Program-made: the position numbers and the translations under genes
Notes under the pieces: model-generated
What the model was told of the DNA's origin: nothing
Database searches by the model: none
The model's input: only the letters and a program-made list of their open reading frames with translations
NCBI RefSeq assembly: GCF_025698545.1
Contig: NC_068569.1
Coordinates: forward strand, 8,556,001-8,620,000
From: Gossypium raimondii
Lineage: Eukaryota; Streptophyta; Magnoliopsida; Malvales; Malvaceae
Direction of reading: 5' to 3'
DNA length: 64,000 bases
Shown here: in pieces, positions 23,191 to 39,853 of the stretch
Numbering within the stretch: the first letter of the stretch is position 1
Layout of the letters: every line of letters starts with the position of its first letter

Positions 23191-24602
23191 AGATTTTAAT
23201 AAAAGCAGGGAATACAAACTTTGCTTCCTGGAATTGGTTTTGGAGTTACAGTGAAATTGTACTGAGAATTAAGGTTCGCTTTTAGAGCAACGGTGAGTTT
23301 TTCAATTCCTTATTTCATAAGTAAATTTTAAAAAATATATTAATAACCCTTATATATTTAAAAAAAAAAAACTCATGCCAATTTCTAGGGTAGATCATGT
23401 ATTTTTTGTTAGGCAATTTACCAGAAAGATTTTGTTAAAAATTTATTTATTTTTCATAATTCTTTCTTTCCCAACTGAATGTAACAGTTGAATAATAGCA
23501 ACGGATTCTCATTCGAAAGAGGTTAGATTGTCTCTTTTCTTTGTTCATATAATTTTGATTCGCTTTTTCTGAGATGTGTTGATCTGTTTTTTTTTTTTTT
23601 TTGCGCTCACACGTCAATTACATATGATGTTTCTTTTTATTTTTGGAAGTAATTTTTGTTGATATTTTTTTCAATAAATAGGTAATGTTTCGAGTGAATA
23701 TTTACAGGCATTATGGATTTCTTTGTTTAGAAAGTTTTGATGTTGTTCATCAGATCATTCAGTTATAATCAGTGTTGCTTAAAGTTTTCCCTTCTTTTAA
23801 AACAGATGGAACTGATATAAGAAAATTTTACATTCTCAATCATCTGTTCTACTGCATCAGTTTGGGCCTTCTTTGATTAATTTCATTTTAGATGGAATTA
23901 TTTCACTTATTTTGCTTTTCGTGTATGTGTGAAGTATTGTATGGGAACTCGTAATCTATCACTCTATCGTGAGTACTATTGTTGCTGTTGATATAGAATG
24001 GATTCAGGTTGTATACGTTATTCAGAAAATGAAAATATTTCTTATTAATGAACACTGGAACCAATCAGAAGTTGCCAGAAACAAAAGCTACTCATTCTTA
24101 TAGTAGAAGGTAAGACCGAAGATCAAATTGTTAGAACCGATCGTGGATAGTACATCCATCTCTGGAAAATTTCTTGTCAACTTTCATCAGTAGTCCTCCT
24201 TAACTTGATTTCTTGATATGCTTCATAACTTGGTTGAAATCAACTTTTAGTAACTGCCTTAAAGAGTGCTGAAACCAGGGCATACTTTTTGTTATCTTCT
24301 TTATATTGGTTGATGTCACACGATGTTTGTATTGAGGGAAGGAACCATATTGATTTGACACTGTTCTTGTTCTTGTAAATTTGCATCTCTCTTGTGTTCG
24401 TATAAATGCATGAATGAAAGTATATAAATTTGTATGGATTTAAATTTAAATTTTGATATGTGCGTGTCTGTTTACATTGTTAACATGGGTCATCTTATGT
24501 CATTTGCAATGCAATAATTAGTTCAGGCTAAGATTAAGAAACAGAAAAATACATGAATTCCTAACAAAAGATTATTTGCAGGACCATTCTTCACAACTTT
24601 CC
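23191..24602 (+). other. Probable 5' leader of the JMJ18-like gene, with introns
   Basis: A likely non-coding exon ends at 23292 before a good donor gtgagt. Another candidate ends before gtaaga near 24110. The leader part of the first coding exon starts after ttgcag at 24582. An ATG in the 24.05 kb candidate exon would not join in phase with the main frame, so 24603 is the chosen start. Confidence 0.4.
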
Positions 24603-29931
<5,329 letters not shown>

Positions 29932-30250
29932 GTTGACCGGCAGGATAGGGGAACCGAAAGCAAACATTTTTGGTGTCGTTTCGAGAAAATAGGAAGAGGT
30001 AGACAGGTAGTTGTAAGAAGAGTTGAACATAATGCGTAGTGAGGCAGAAAGTGGCATATAGATGAGATCCTCAAAAGATGTAGATTAGTCGAAGACGGTG
30101 GAGATTTAACAGTTTTTATCTTTCGTACAAAGAGGGCGTGGATGTAGGTTAAAAGGAAGGGTTTGGTTGCTGAGTTGATTCTTATTGGGACTAGTTGTTT
30201 TAATCTTCAACTTGAGTTTTGGATTATCAGCTTTCACCTGGTCCATATGC
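29932..30250 (+). other. Probable 3' UTR of the JMJ18-like gene
   Basis: Less AT-rich transcribed-type sequence after the stop, up to the MITE at 30260. A polyadenylation site was not fixed. Confidence 0.4.
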
Positions 30251-30259
30251 CTTAATCAT

Positions 30260-30450
30260 GAGAAATTATTTTATGAATCCTTTCTACATCATCATTAATG
30301 GTCCCTTCAATTAAAAAAGAATACATTTATCTTTTTTTCTATATTATATGCACATTTAGACTAAACTTTCATATCAAAGATGATATGTCCTTTTTTAATT
30401 GGACGAGATCATAGATGATGTAGTAGAAAATACCTATAAAATAATTTCTC
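30260..30450. mobile_element. Mutator-like MITE, 191 bp, nearly full hairpin
   Basis: The left arm gagaaattattttat... (from 30260) and right arm ...ataaaataatttctc (to 30450) are inverted repeats extending about 65 bp each, with shared ctacatcatc and caattaaaaaag blocks. Flanks are 9-bp near-direct repeats cttaatcat (30251-30259) and ctcaatcat (30451-30459). The 9-bp duplication and long TIRs suggest a Mutator-derived MITE. Confidence 0.8.
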
Positions 30451-30459
30451 CTCAATCAT

Positions 30460-31600
30460 AAGTCCCCACTGTCGATGCTACCAAATTATCATAGAATAGT
30501 AATTTATATAAAATACCTGACTTTATATTTTTAAATATGTTTAATTATTAAGCAAAATGTAGTAACACTTTGGAACAAATCAATCAACCAAGAGGTAAAA
30601 GAAACTATGAGTTGATAAATTATTTTGATTTCTCTCTCTAATTAATCTGGTTTTCAATTACTACATAATTATAAATTAATAAGAAATTGATTTTAGTATT
30701 ACTCACCCAAAAAGGGAAAAAAAGCCCCATATTATTTCAATTCTCTCCATCTCCGTAAGTGTACCAAAAACTAAAATAGCTTACTTGGTCTCAAATTTAT
30801 TTATACCGTACATGATCTCAATTTTCACTTCTTAGATTGAATTTTTTCATTTCTTGTACAATTTCAACAAAGACACCAACACTTTGAAGAAAACAGCTAA
30901 ATTAAATTAGATAAGTATAGTTATTTATGTATATAACAAGATAAAATGATCTCATCTAAAAATGATGCAGTAATATATGAAAAAATTTAAATTTAAAATT
31001 TTATTTTAAATTTAAATTTTATGTATAATTATATTGAATAAAAATTATAATATCACATTATATAACAAATTTAATTAATGAAGCATCTAATTAAATTAAT
31101 GTTAAATGCCTCTCAATTTTGCCCGTGACCCTTACTTTTAAAGAAAAATTAGCTCAAACTTAAATCCATAATTTAATAGAAAATTCAACTCCGACCAATT
31201 TAATTTAATTTAATTATTTTATTTTTAATTTTGAAGTAAAGAAGATTAAATTTTTTGAGTTTAAACTTAATATTTATTTATTGAAAGTAAAAACTTAATA
31301 TCAGTAATATTTTTGTAAATATTTTGAGGCAAGTGTAATAGATTTACTTCAAATTTAACCCAATTCTAACTCAACTTGGACTATTTTTTTAAATTCACCT
31401 ACCTCTCCTTAACTCAAACTCAATTTTTCAAAATAAAAAATTTGACCCTCACGAGTCGGATCAAACCCTTCGAATTTGATTTTTCCCATCCCTACACTCT
31501 CTAATGTTTATCAGTAACTGAATTGATTTCAAATATTGTAAAATATAATAACTGATAAAGTAGAGGATGAAATTTATATTAAATATTTTCTTTTTACCTA
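30460..31600. other. AT-rich intergenic region upstream of SF3B5
   Basis: No coding or named repeat is supported. The last hundred bases before 31704 (tactttatatatatttctctcc at about 31620-31640) may include the SF3B5 core promoter. Confidence 0.5.
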
Positions 31601-31703
31601 TTCGGGTCGGGTAGTGTGGGTACTTTATATATATTTCTCTCCCTATAGGTCATTTACTCGGAATTTCTCTCTCATTTCTGGTCTCAAGAGCTTCGAAAAG
31701 AAG

Positions 31704-32795
31704 ATGCAGGTAAAGTATCCCCTATCAAAACCCTAATTCCCTTTTTCTTGATTAATTTTAAAAATTCCACCGAAGTTCTAATTCCCCAACTCTAAACCCT
31801 AAATTTGGTTTATATGTTTGTCTCTTACTCTTTCATAAATGTTGTCAGGCAAGCGATAGGTTTAACATCAATTCCCAGCTCGAGCATCTCCAAGCCAAAT
31901 ACGTTGGAACTGGCCATGCTGATCTCAACCGATTGTCAGTTTCTAATCCTTATTTTTTTTGTCAACTAAAAAAAGATGTGTTGCTCTTAATATATATTTC
32001 CTTGGTTGAATTGATGGCAGTGAATGGGCGGTTAATATTCAACGCGATAGCTACGCATCATATATAGGGCATTACCCGATGTTGGCTTACTTCGCTGTGG
32101 CTGAAAATGAATCCATTGGAAGAGAGCGCTACAACTTCATGCAGGTAAACAATATTCTTTCCTTTTGTTTGGTGTTTTAGGATTTACGAGATTCATGTTT
32201 CAAATTCCTTTTGTTAGGTTCCAAAATAGTTAGCTTTGTGTGTTCCACAAGACCAATATAGCTTTTACTACTTGAAAGGGGTATCCGAAGGATATATGTC
32301 TTGAAAGCTTGCGTTACATGGAACAAAATATAGGACTTGATTAGTTTTGTTCATTGCCAGTACTTGGGATATGTTTTCTTTTGAGTTTTGTGGAGACGAG
32401 GGCTTTGGGGGGGGTCGTTCTGTTTCTACCATTGGGGGTATGCTTAGAGAAGATATCACATATTGCAAAGTGAGTGGGTGCCACGTTGCGCTTTGCTGGT
32501 TAGACTTATTAACAAATATTTGAGGTGTATCCTATGCCATAGATGAGACTCTTGGATACATTCTGTACCTACTAATGACTTTTCAGAATAATAATCAGTC
32601 TCTTTTAGGGTGTTGGTCCTCAGTTCCTGGTCAGTCTCTGTTAGTTGTAAGAATGAGTCTTGATTTATATTATCCTACTAAATGACAACATCTTGGGTGG
32701 CTAAACGAGGTTCAAGGTATAATTGTTTCTGATCTTAAATTGTGCAGAAAATGCTTCTGCCTTGTGGTCTGCCTCCAGAAAGAGAAGATGATTAA
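31704..32795 (+). CDS. SF3B5: Splicing factor 3B subunit 5 (SF3b10)
   Basis: Small core subunit of the SF3b complex of the U2 snRNP, which recognises the intron branch site in the nucleus. Exons: 31704-31709, 31849-31934, 32021-32144, 32748-32795. The total is 264 nt and 87 aa, the same length as I recall for the Arabidopsis proteins. The first exon codes only Met-Gln. Family landmarks are all present: SQLEHLQAKYVGTGHAD, RDSYASYIGHYPMLAYFA, AENESIGRERYNFM and KMLLPCGLPPERED. No signal peptide or membrane segment. All introns are GT-AG. Every exon is too short to be seen as a long open frame. It is the third plus-strand gene after LSD1 and the JMJ18-like gene, but each has its own spacer, so shared transcription is not implied. 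Confidence 0.97.
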
Positions 32796-34024
32796 GAACT
32801 ACTGGTTGGGCTGTGAAGTGAAATGTTAGGAATTCTAAGCTTTCCCATCAGGCTAGAGATTTTCTTAATTGAATATCCCTCGAATATTGTGTTTATCTTG
32901 AACTTGAAATATGGAGCTTATGTCATAGTGGTATCATTGTAACCTCAACTTTATCCCTAGCAAGATTTGTTCAATTGTAGTACGTATTTAGTTCTTAAAA
33001 TGAGCCTACTCATCTTGCTGAATGTGTCTGCTACTACAGAATATCTTGAACAGTTCTTTTAAAATTTTTGATTGTGTAGTGTCAAGGTTTGTTTGTTTCC
33101 ATGTTTGCATGGTTTCCATGGCCAACAAGCTAAATAATAGAATGAATGAAGACAGATGAACCAATATGGAAAGAGAAGTGGGAAATTAAGTCAAATATGC
33201 CAACAGACAGAATCACTTGCATATTTATTTGTTTCTTAATATTGGATTTGATGACAAAGCATGATGAATGTGTTGGTAAAGAAAATGCATATTATTTCGT
33301 GTTACTTTCAACCTACTCTACAACAATCACTCTTTATAAACATTTCATTATAAATGTCAATTTTGTTATAGAACTGATTCTTTTCTATAGTAGCATCTTG
33401 ACTCAAAGTTTAGTCGAGTTAATTTAATTTTACTCTTAAGTGAAATAAAAATAATAAATTTTAATTAAGATATTATTTCAATAAAAAATTAAATTTTATA
33501 TAAAAATATAAAATAATATTTTATTAAATGAAAATGAATTTTGATAAATGAAATTATATTTGTAAATCTCACTAATTAATATTGTTATTAATATATTATA
33601 GTTTTTATTTCAAAATTAAAAAAATATATAATATGAATCTTAAATGTTATTGTAAATGTCTCCTATGTTTTAGGTGTATAACAGTTACTTTTTGACAGAT
33701 AAGAGTTTTTATAGGGGGGTTAATAAGCAATGGACTCTATTACTGTTGATTTATTTATTTGTGAAAATCTTTTACTATAAGGTCCTTTGGAGACTTCTAG
33801 ATGTTGTCTATTATTAAGGGGGATAGATGTAACAATGTAAGAGGAGAAAGAACAAATTTTCAACAATGGCCAATGGGCTACCGGTTGTGAAGACTACAGT
33901 CGTCTCCATTCATAAAACAGGCAACTCTTTACAAAATGAAATATCCCTTTAACATGACCAAGCAGAACCAATCCAAGATGCCTCTACGTAATTACAATGA
34001 GACAATTCCGAAGGTAAATTCTAT
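32796..34024. other. Convergent 3' region between SF3B5 and gamma-SNAP
   Basis: Contains the SF3B5 3' UTR at the left and the gamma-SNAP 3' UTR at the right, which enters from the other strand. The middle (about 33420-33660) is very AT-rich. No gene is supported. Confidence 0.5.
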
Positions 34025-37000
34025 CTATTTGAGGTCATTCTCATCCAGGGCTTCTTCCTCACCTATAGCAGCATTGGTCTTAAACGCAGCCACGTCACCT
34101 GTAGGCAACTTCCTCGCAAGCTTTATGATCTGCACCCACTTTCATTTCAGTCAAATGTCTTGCAATTGGCTATGTCTGCTTTGCAATATTAACATAGAAC
34201 TGTAAATGGATAATTTAAAAGCAAGCCAGATTGTGAAAAAGATTTGTCTCAAATAATGATGCAACTTGAGGAAACAAACATAGAAATTACCCCAGTCCCC
34301 GTTACCAGAAACAGAGCTCAAATTCAGTACCCTCAACACCACCACATGTTTTTTCTTTAATGCCTTCCCAGCCATCGGCTAACTCAATAGAAGATAATAT
34401 GCAGAATGAAAAACATATTCTGATATCTTTTTTGAACACCAAAAGATAAATGTTAAGCAAAGGAAAGGAGGGTGGGAGCGCTCTCGTTTGTGCATCCCAC
34501 CATCCCATTCCACATTTTAGAAATATTTTTAAAAAAAAATTATGTACTCAACTTCACCAGGAGAATGTCAAAAGAAATGCAATTGGATTACATAGTTAGG
34601 ACACAATAATGCCAAAGCTGCAAATGTTACCAAATTCTTTGCACTTGAAAGTTTAAGTGTAGCCTAAGACTGCACAGTTTTAGGCATATCAGATCTACCT
34701 TAGATGTGTGATTTAACCCAACTGTAACATGCAGAAAAAGATGTAAAGTCCTTACACTATCCTTCACATTGTTGTAAGAGAGGCACATGCATGTCCAAAA
34801 ACAACAGTGCAAATGGTAAAAAATATTTACCACACTGTCAAGGTTGGTGATAGATCTTGACTGAGCCACACGTTTGATTTCTTCTACATCACCTTCTTTG
34901 TAAGCAGAAAGGAGTTTACCCGCAAAGCGGTTCTGATCACTTCTTAAGAAAGCATCAATCCTGAAAAAAAAATCCAAGGATAATACTATTTTAGATCAGC
35001 TTTTCTTAACCCAAAAGTCATAATTCAGGATAAAGATAGACCCCCAAAAAAAAAAAAATCAAAGTCCTTTTGATTTCTAGACGCTTTCTGCTACAGCACT
35101 AATATTAAGGATCATGTAACATATTTTCAAACGGCAGAGTCAACATTTGCATTAAACCCAACCATTCAAATGCATAAAAGTTTATTGAAGAAAAAGAAAG
35201 GGACAACATAATTGTTGAATTTTTTATAGTTAACAATCCAGAAACCAGTAGCTATCCCATTAGCAAAGCAGTATGTTTCACTATTCTTGTTCTACTGCTT
35301 TACTTCTTTCCCAAGCAAAGCATACAACCAAAACAAATGACATCCATGAAGATTCGTGTCTAGATTGAGGAATAAGAATAGAATCTGCACCACCATAATT
35401 TGGTGATAGTAAACACAAAAGTATCCCAAGTCATCAGTGTAAAGTGAACTGATAATTGGTTCTGCACTTCTCTTTCCTCTTCAGGGGAAAGGAAAGAACT
35501 GTATAAAAGGAAAAGAAAAAGGGAATTTACTATCCAGTAAGGTTCTAGGACCCCAGAGCAGATAACCGATGCTAGTGGTTAGGTGCCTTTGATTGACATG
35601 TAAATGAAATACATGTTGAGAAAAATCTCACATTAAAAACACAAAAATAACAACATGCCTTTGAGATAGTTTTATCATAGGTATTTAGGACATTGAGGGA
35701 AGGTTGTTTTCAGTTGCAGGGGAATCATGTTTAACTGCAATGAGTACCCATATATCACTTGAAAGATTGTTGTGCTAATAAGATCAGATACTTGTGAACC
35801 ACTTAGCACATCACAAGATTAGTAGATACACGAGAACCACAAAACAACAATGCTTAGCGGTTCAAAAGAAGTTGAGAAAGAACTGTGCTTACTGAGAACA
35901 GTCATTGTAGCACTTCTCTGCTTGCTTTAAGTCATGAGCATAAAGATACACGATCACTGCACTAAGATACGCCTGAAATTAAAGAAGCCAGTAATGTCAT
36001 TGATAAAGCAGCCCTTCAATAATAAGAAGAAAGCCAGTGCAAAACATGTAAATGGAAAAGTAGTCACTTGTGCAGCAGACAATAGCAAATGAGATCTACA
36101 CCTATAATGCTTCATCGGATTAACTTAGTATCACACCTGTATAAGGATATTCTTTTTTCGATCCAAAAGAAATATAAAATATAAAATAAACTTAAGTAGA
36201 ACTGTGTTGCATTCCGCATTATTTAAGTAAGAAGCATTCTATTAGGTTATGATTGTTCTCCGGCGTGGAAGCTTCACAGTACTTAAAAAATCTGATTAAC
36301 AAGTCAGTTTGTTGGTGAAACAAGTATCTGACATATAATATACAAATTGGACATTTAATATGTAGGGAAATAATTTGGGTGCAAAATATGATGTCACACC
36401 TTGCATTGACTATTTGTAGCATTGCACTTATCAGCTGCTAAGCCCAATTTCAAAAGGAAAGCTACAGCATCTGTGTACCTGAGGATATCAAAACCATAAG
36501 TGACTCCTATCCCTACAAGGTTTGCTTATATGCCTATGAAAAGATTTCCCAAATTTACAGGCATTCCAACACATGAATCCAGCGCATGCTGCCAGTGGTA
36601 AACATAGACTAGTAGCATAACTAAACTCTACAATTAAAGGCCAACAATTGCTTGAAAAATAGTAGCAACAAAATGCCCTAGCTTCAGTCTACTCAACTAG
36701 AACTCCCTAGTTCTAGAGTGGGGTCAATGCAACATAAATGCATTTGGAAATCCTCTAGCGAAATACGAAAACAAAAAGAGTTTCTTGTTCCCTATTTTAA
36801 CTATGACTTAATGTTCATATGCTTGCAAAAATAAAATTCATGGTCCAGTTTTTGTTCCTGCTGCTCTTTCATTTTAAGAAATAGCAGTATTAATGTTACG
36901 AATATATTGGAGCATAAGATGTAAAATGGTGTTACTTTCTTTTTCTCAATATCAGTATCTCAATATATTAAGAAGATGCAAAAGCTTACTTCTCAAGTTT

Positions 37001-38520
37001 TACATAAATATTAGTGACAGCATGATATAGATCAAGGGCCATCTGTTCCTTTCGATCATCTTCAAGAAGAACACAGGCATCACTATACAGTTTAATGGCA
37101 TCACTAGGCAAAGCATCTTCCACAGCACTACGTAAGACCAAATAATTAAGAAAGAAAACCACATAAGTAATGGTCATTTCGATTCATTTGAAAATAATTC
37201 AAAGTAACAAATACACACATAACGAAGACAAAAAAATATTGACAACCCTCCTCGAATATTCATTTGAATGCATATTCATTTGAAATTTCAAAAAATGCTT
37301 CACATCCACAATGCTGGGGCTATGCACTGAGATTCTAATATTTCCTCTTTGTTTTCTCTTCCTCGACTCTTTACCATCCAATTATGGATTTCATGTTTTT
37401 CAATGGTGAGACTAAAAATGAATGCTACTGTTTCTGTTTTTTTCCATTTTCATGGCTATTCAGGCTTTTAATTTTGTAATTTGTAGCCTTCAAGGAACAT
37501 TGTTCTAGCTTAGCTTGTAATTTTCATGGTATGTACCCTAGTGCCTGTCTTATAAAGGGGAAAAACGGAAGGTTGAATTATGTTATTTAAAATAACCAAG
37601 AAAATATCATGAAAAAATCCGGAAAAAATAGTGTAAAAGCAATGTCCATACCGGGCAGCTTTGGCGAGTGAATCCGATGCAAATTGTGGTCTGTCACACT
37701 GCATGTATAACTCGGATGCCTTTCTATAAAAGTCAATAACTTCAGTCCAGTTGCGTAGTTCCTTTGCTAGTGCAGCAGCAGACTCCATGCTTTTAGCTGC
37801 ATCCCAGGGACTGATTTTCTTATAAAGGATGTCAAAAATGATAAATATTTACTTCTTCGGTACATTTGCAGATCCATTAACAAACCCTCTTTTATCTGGA
37901 TTCGGAGACCTATCGAAGTCTTTCAAGTTATAATCGTTTGGGCTGGGCGAAGTACATATATGGTGAATTGCAAAACATGGATTATAATAATAAAGGATAC
38001 GAGGATAGCATCTCTCGTCCTTTGGAAGCTTTCTCGAATGCCAACTTAGCCTTCTCATAATCTTTGGAAACTCGAAATCCATTGGCTACAAGGAACATGA
38101 ACATCAATGAACAATGACATTTGCAGATTGGATTTTGATATAAAAACAACTAATGCTATTTTTAATGACAAAAATCTTAGATGTTGAATAATAGTAAAAA
38201 GATAGCATTACCAGCTTGTTCATACAAACGGGTAGCACTTTCCCAATCAGCACTCCACCTTGTAAGGCTTAGCGTTGTTCTATAACAATAACACACACAC
38301 ATGCATATATAAGAGTAATACGTTAAGTACGTTTTTTTGAATTCAAGTTGGAGGATAAAATTTGATTTTTCCATTTTTTTGCTTTTCCCCTCCAATTGAT
38401 TTGATAAAATTAACACTACAAAGGATACGATTGGATTAAAATGTAAGAATTATGTAGAGGAAAGGAGGCTTACAAATTGTCGGCTTTGGAGATGAGCTTG
38501 CCGGGATCGGAACCGGACAT
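34025..38520 (-). CDS. GSNAP: Gamma-soluble NSF attachment protein (gamma-SNAP)
   Basis: Adaptor that links SNARE complexes to the ATPase NSF for disassembly after membrane fusion; cytosolic and peripheral on membranes. Exons in transcript order: 38520-38474, 38279-38212, 38085-38001, 37810-37652, 37127-36990, 36478-36400, 35972-35893, 34960-34831, 34129-34025. The total is 891 nt and 296 aa, close to the Arabidopsis length. It is an all-helical TPR-like solenoid. Diagnostic blocks are LTRWSADWESATRLYEQA, MESAAALAKELRNW, FYRKASELYMQC, DKCNATNSQCKAYLSAVIVY and AEKCYNDCSQIDAFL, then an acidic C-terminus ending ALDENDLK. All nine exons join in phase with GT-AG sites. The start is the first ATG of exon 1, in MSGSDPGKLISKADNL. 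It is transcribed away from the TEX2-like gene across a 1.33 kb gap. Confidence 0.96.
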
Positions 38521-39853
38521 TGCGTCGGAGTTTCTCTAAATGGAATTTGATTGGATTTCCTTTTATGAAATTACACCTACACAAGCATTAGAAGTTCATA
38601 ACAAAAAAAAACAGTTAATGTAAATTTTAAATAGGTAGTTAAAAACATGTGTAATTAAATAGTTTTTTTTTATTGAATTCGCATATTTCTAACTATGTTC
38701 CAATTTAAATCATAAATTAGCATAATGATCTATTTAGCCCTCAATTTTTTTAAAAATGTTATTTTAACTTTCCATTTAATTTTTTTGTCCTTTTAGTCGT
38801 TGAACTTACAATTTTTTAAATCATACCAAAATGAATTGAAAAGTTAACATAGCATGCATGTGGATTGCACATAGATGATATGTTAGCATTTAATTAAGTT
38901 TTAAAATTTTAAAATATTTTTTATATTTTTAATATTTTAAAAAATATTGATGTGTTACCCACATGATAATTATGCTTATGTCACATAAACAAAATTAAAA
39001 ATAGTTAAATTTTCTTTCATTTTAAGGTAATTTGATTAAAAACATAAATTTAATAGCCAAAAAGACAAAAAAATTAAATAGAAGATTATATGATTTTTAT
39101 AAAATTTAAAGGTGAAATAAATCCTTATGTCTTTAAATAAAATAAATTTTAAAATATCAAATCAAAATAAATCCAGATAAACTCATTTATTGGCCCTATC
39201 TACATTTTCATTTATATTTTTATTTCAAGCTATAAATTATAATAAAATTAAGGGGTTTTTTTTTCAGAGACAAATGATGGAATGAAGAAAAAGGCAAAAT
39301 TTAATGCGATACCAAATTTTAATAAAAAAATGCAAATAAAGTGAGACCTGAATGCAGATACTCTTCACTAATAATAGGAGAGACATTTAAAATAAGAAAG
39401 ACATTTTTTTGAGAATAAAATAAGAAAGGCATTTAAATGTTGAACGCAAAGTATTTGAGTTTATATCCGTTAATGAGAGTCAAGTATCGATTTTTCTTTG
39501 GAAAGAATAATTTGAAAGCTTCAATACCATCATCGAGAAGCATTGAACGGTTGGAATCCTAACCTTGGACAAAAAAAGTGATTGGTCAAATTATTGTTTT
39601 AATAATAGAATAAAATTAATTTAATATTGTATTATTTTGAAAAAAATATAGAATTGGATAAGAAATTGGGAATATGAAAAGCAAATTCCTTATATAATTT
39701 AATTAAGTTATTAATCAAATAAATAAGTTACCGCGTAAGAAAGAAAGCGAAGGAAAAGAAAAGAAAAGAAAACAGTATACACAACACAAGACCCTCTGTG
39801 AGTCCGTTTGTTTGTTCGTTCGGTTTTTTGCAAGAATCGAATCGAATCAAAAG
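38521..39853. promoter_or_regulatory. Divergent intergenic region (gamma-SNAP / TEX2-like)
   Basis: The 1333 bp between the two start codons must hold both promoters and leaders. About 400 bp in its left half is a MITE-like inverted-repeat element (38727-39123). GA-rich sequence (gaaaagaaaagaaaagaaaa, about 39752-39771) lies just upstream of the TEX2-like start. Specific promoter elements were not assigned. Confidence 0.5.
38727..39123. mobile_element. MITE-like inverted-repeat element, about 400 bp
   Basis: The left arm near 38727-38820 (gatctattt ... catttaatttttttgtcctt) is matched by the inverse of the right arm (about 39035-39123, whose reverse reads gatttattt ... tatttaatttttttgtcttt). 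The arms are about 80 bp, with imperfect pairing. There is no coding capacity. The target duplication is not clear, so the superfamily is unassigned. Confidence 0.6.
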
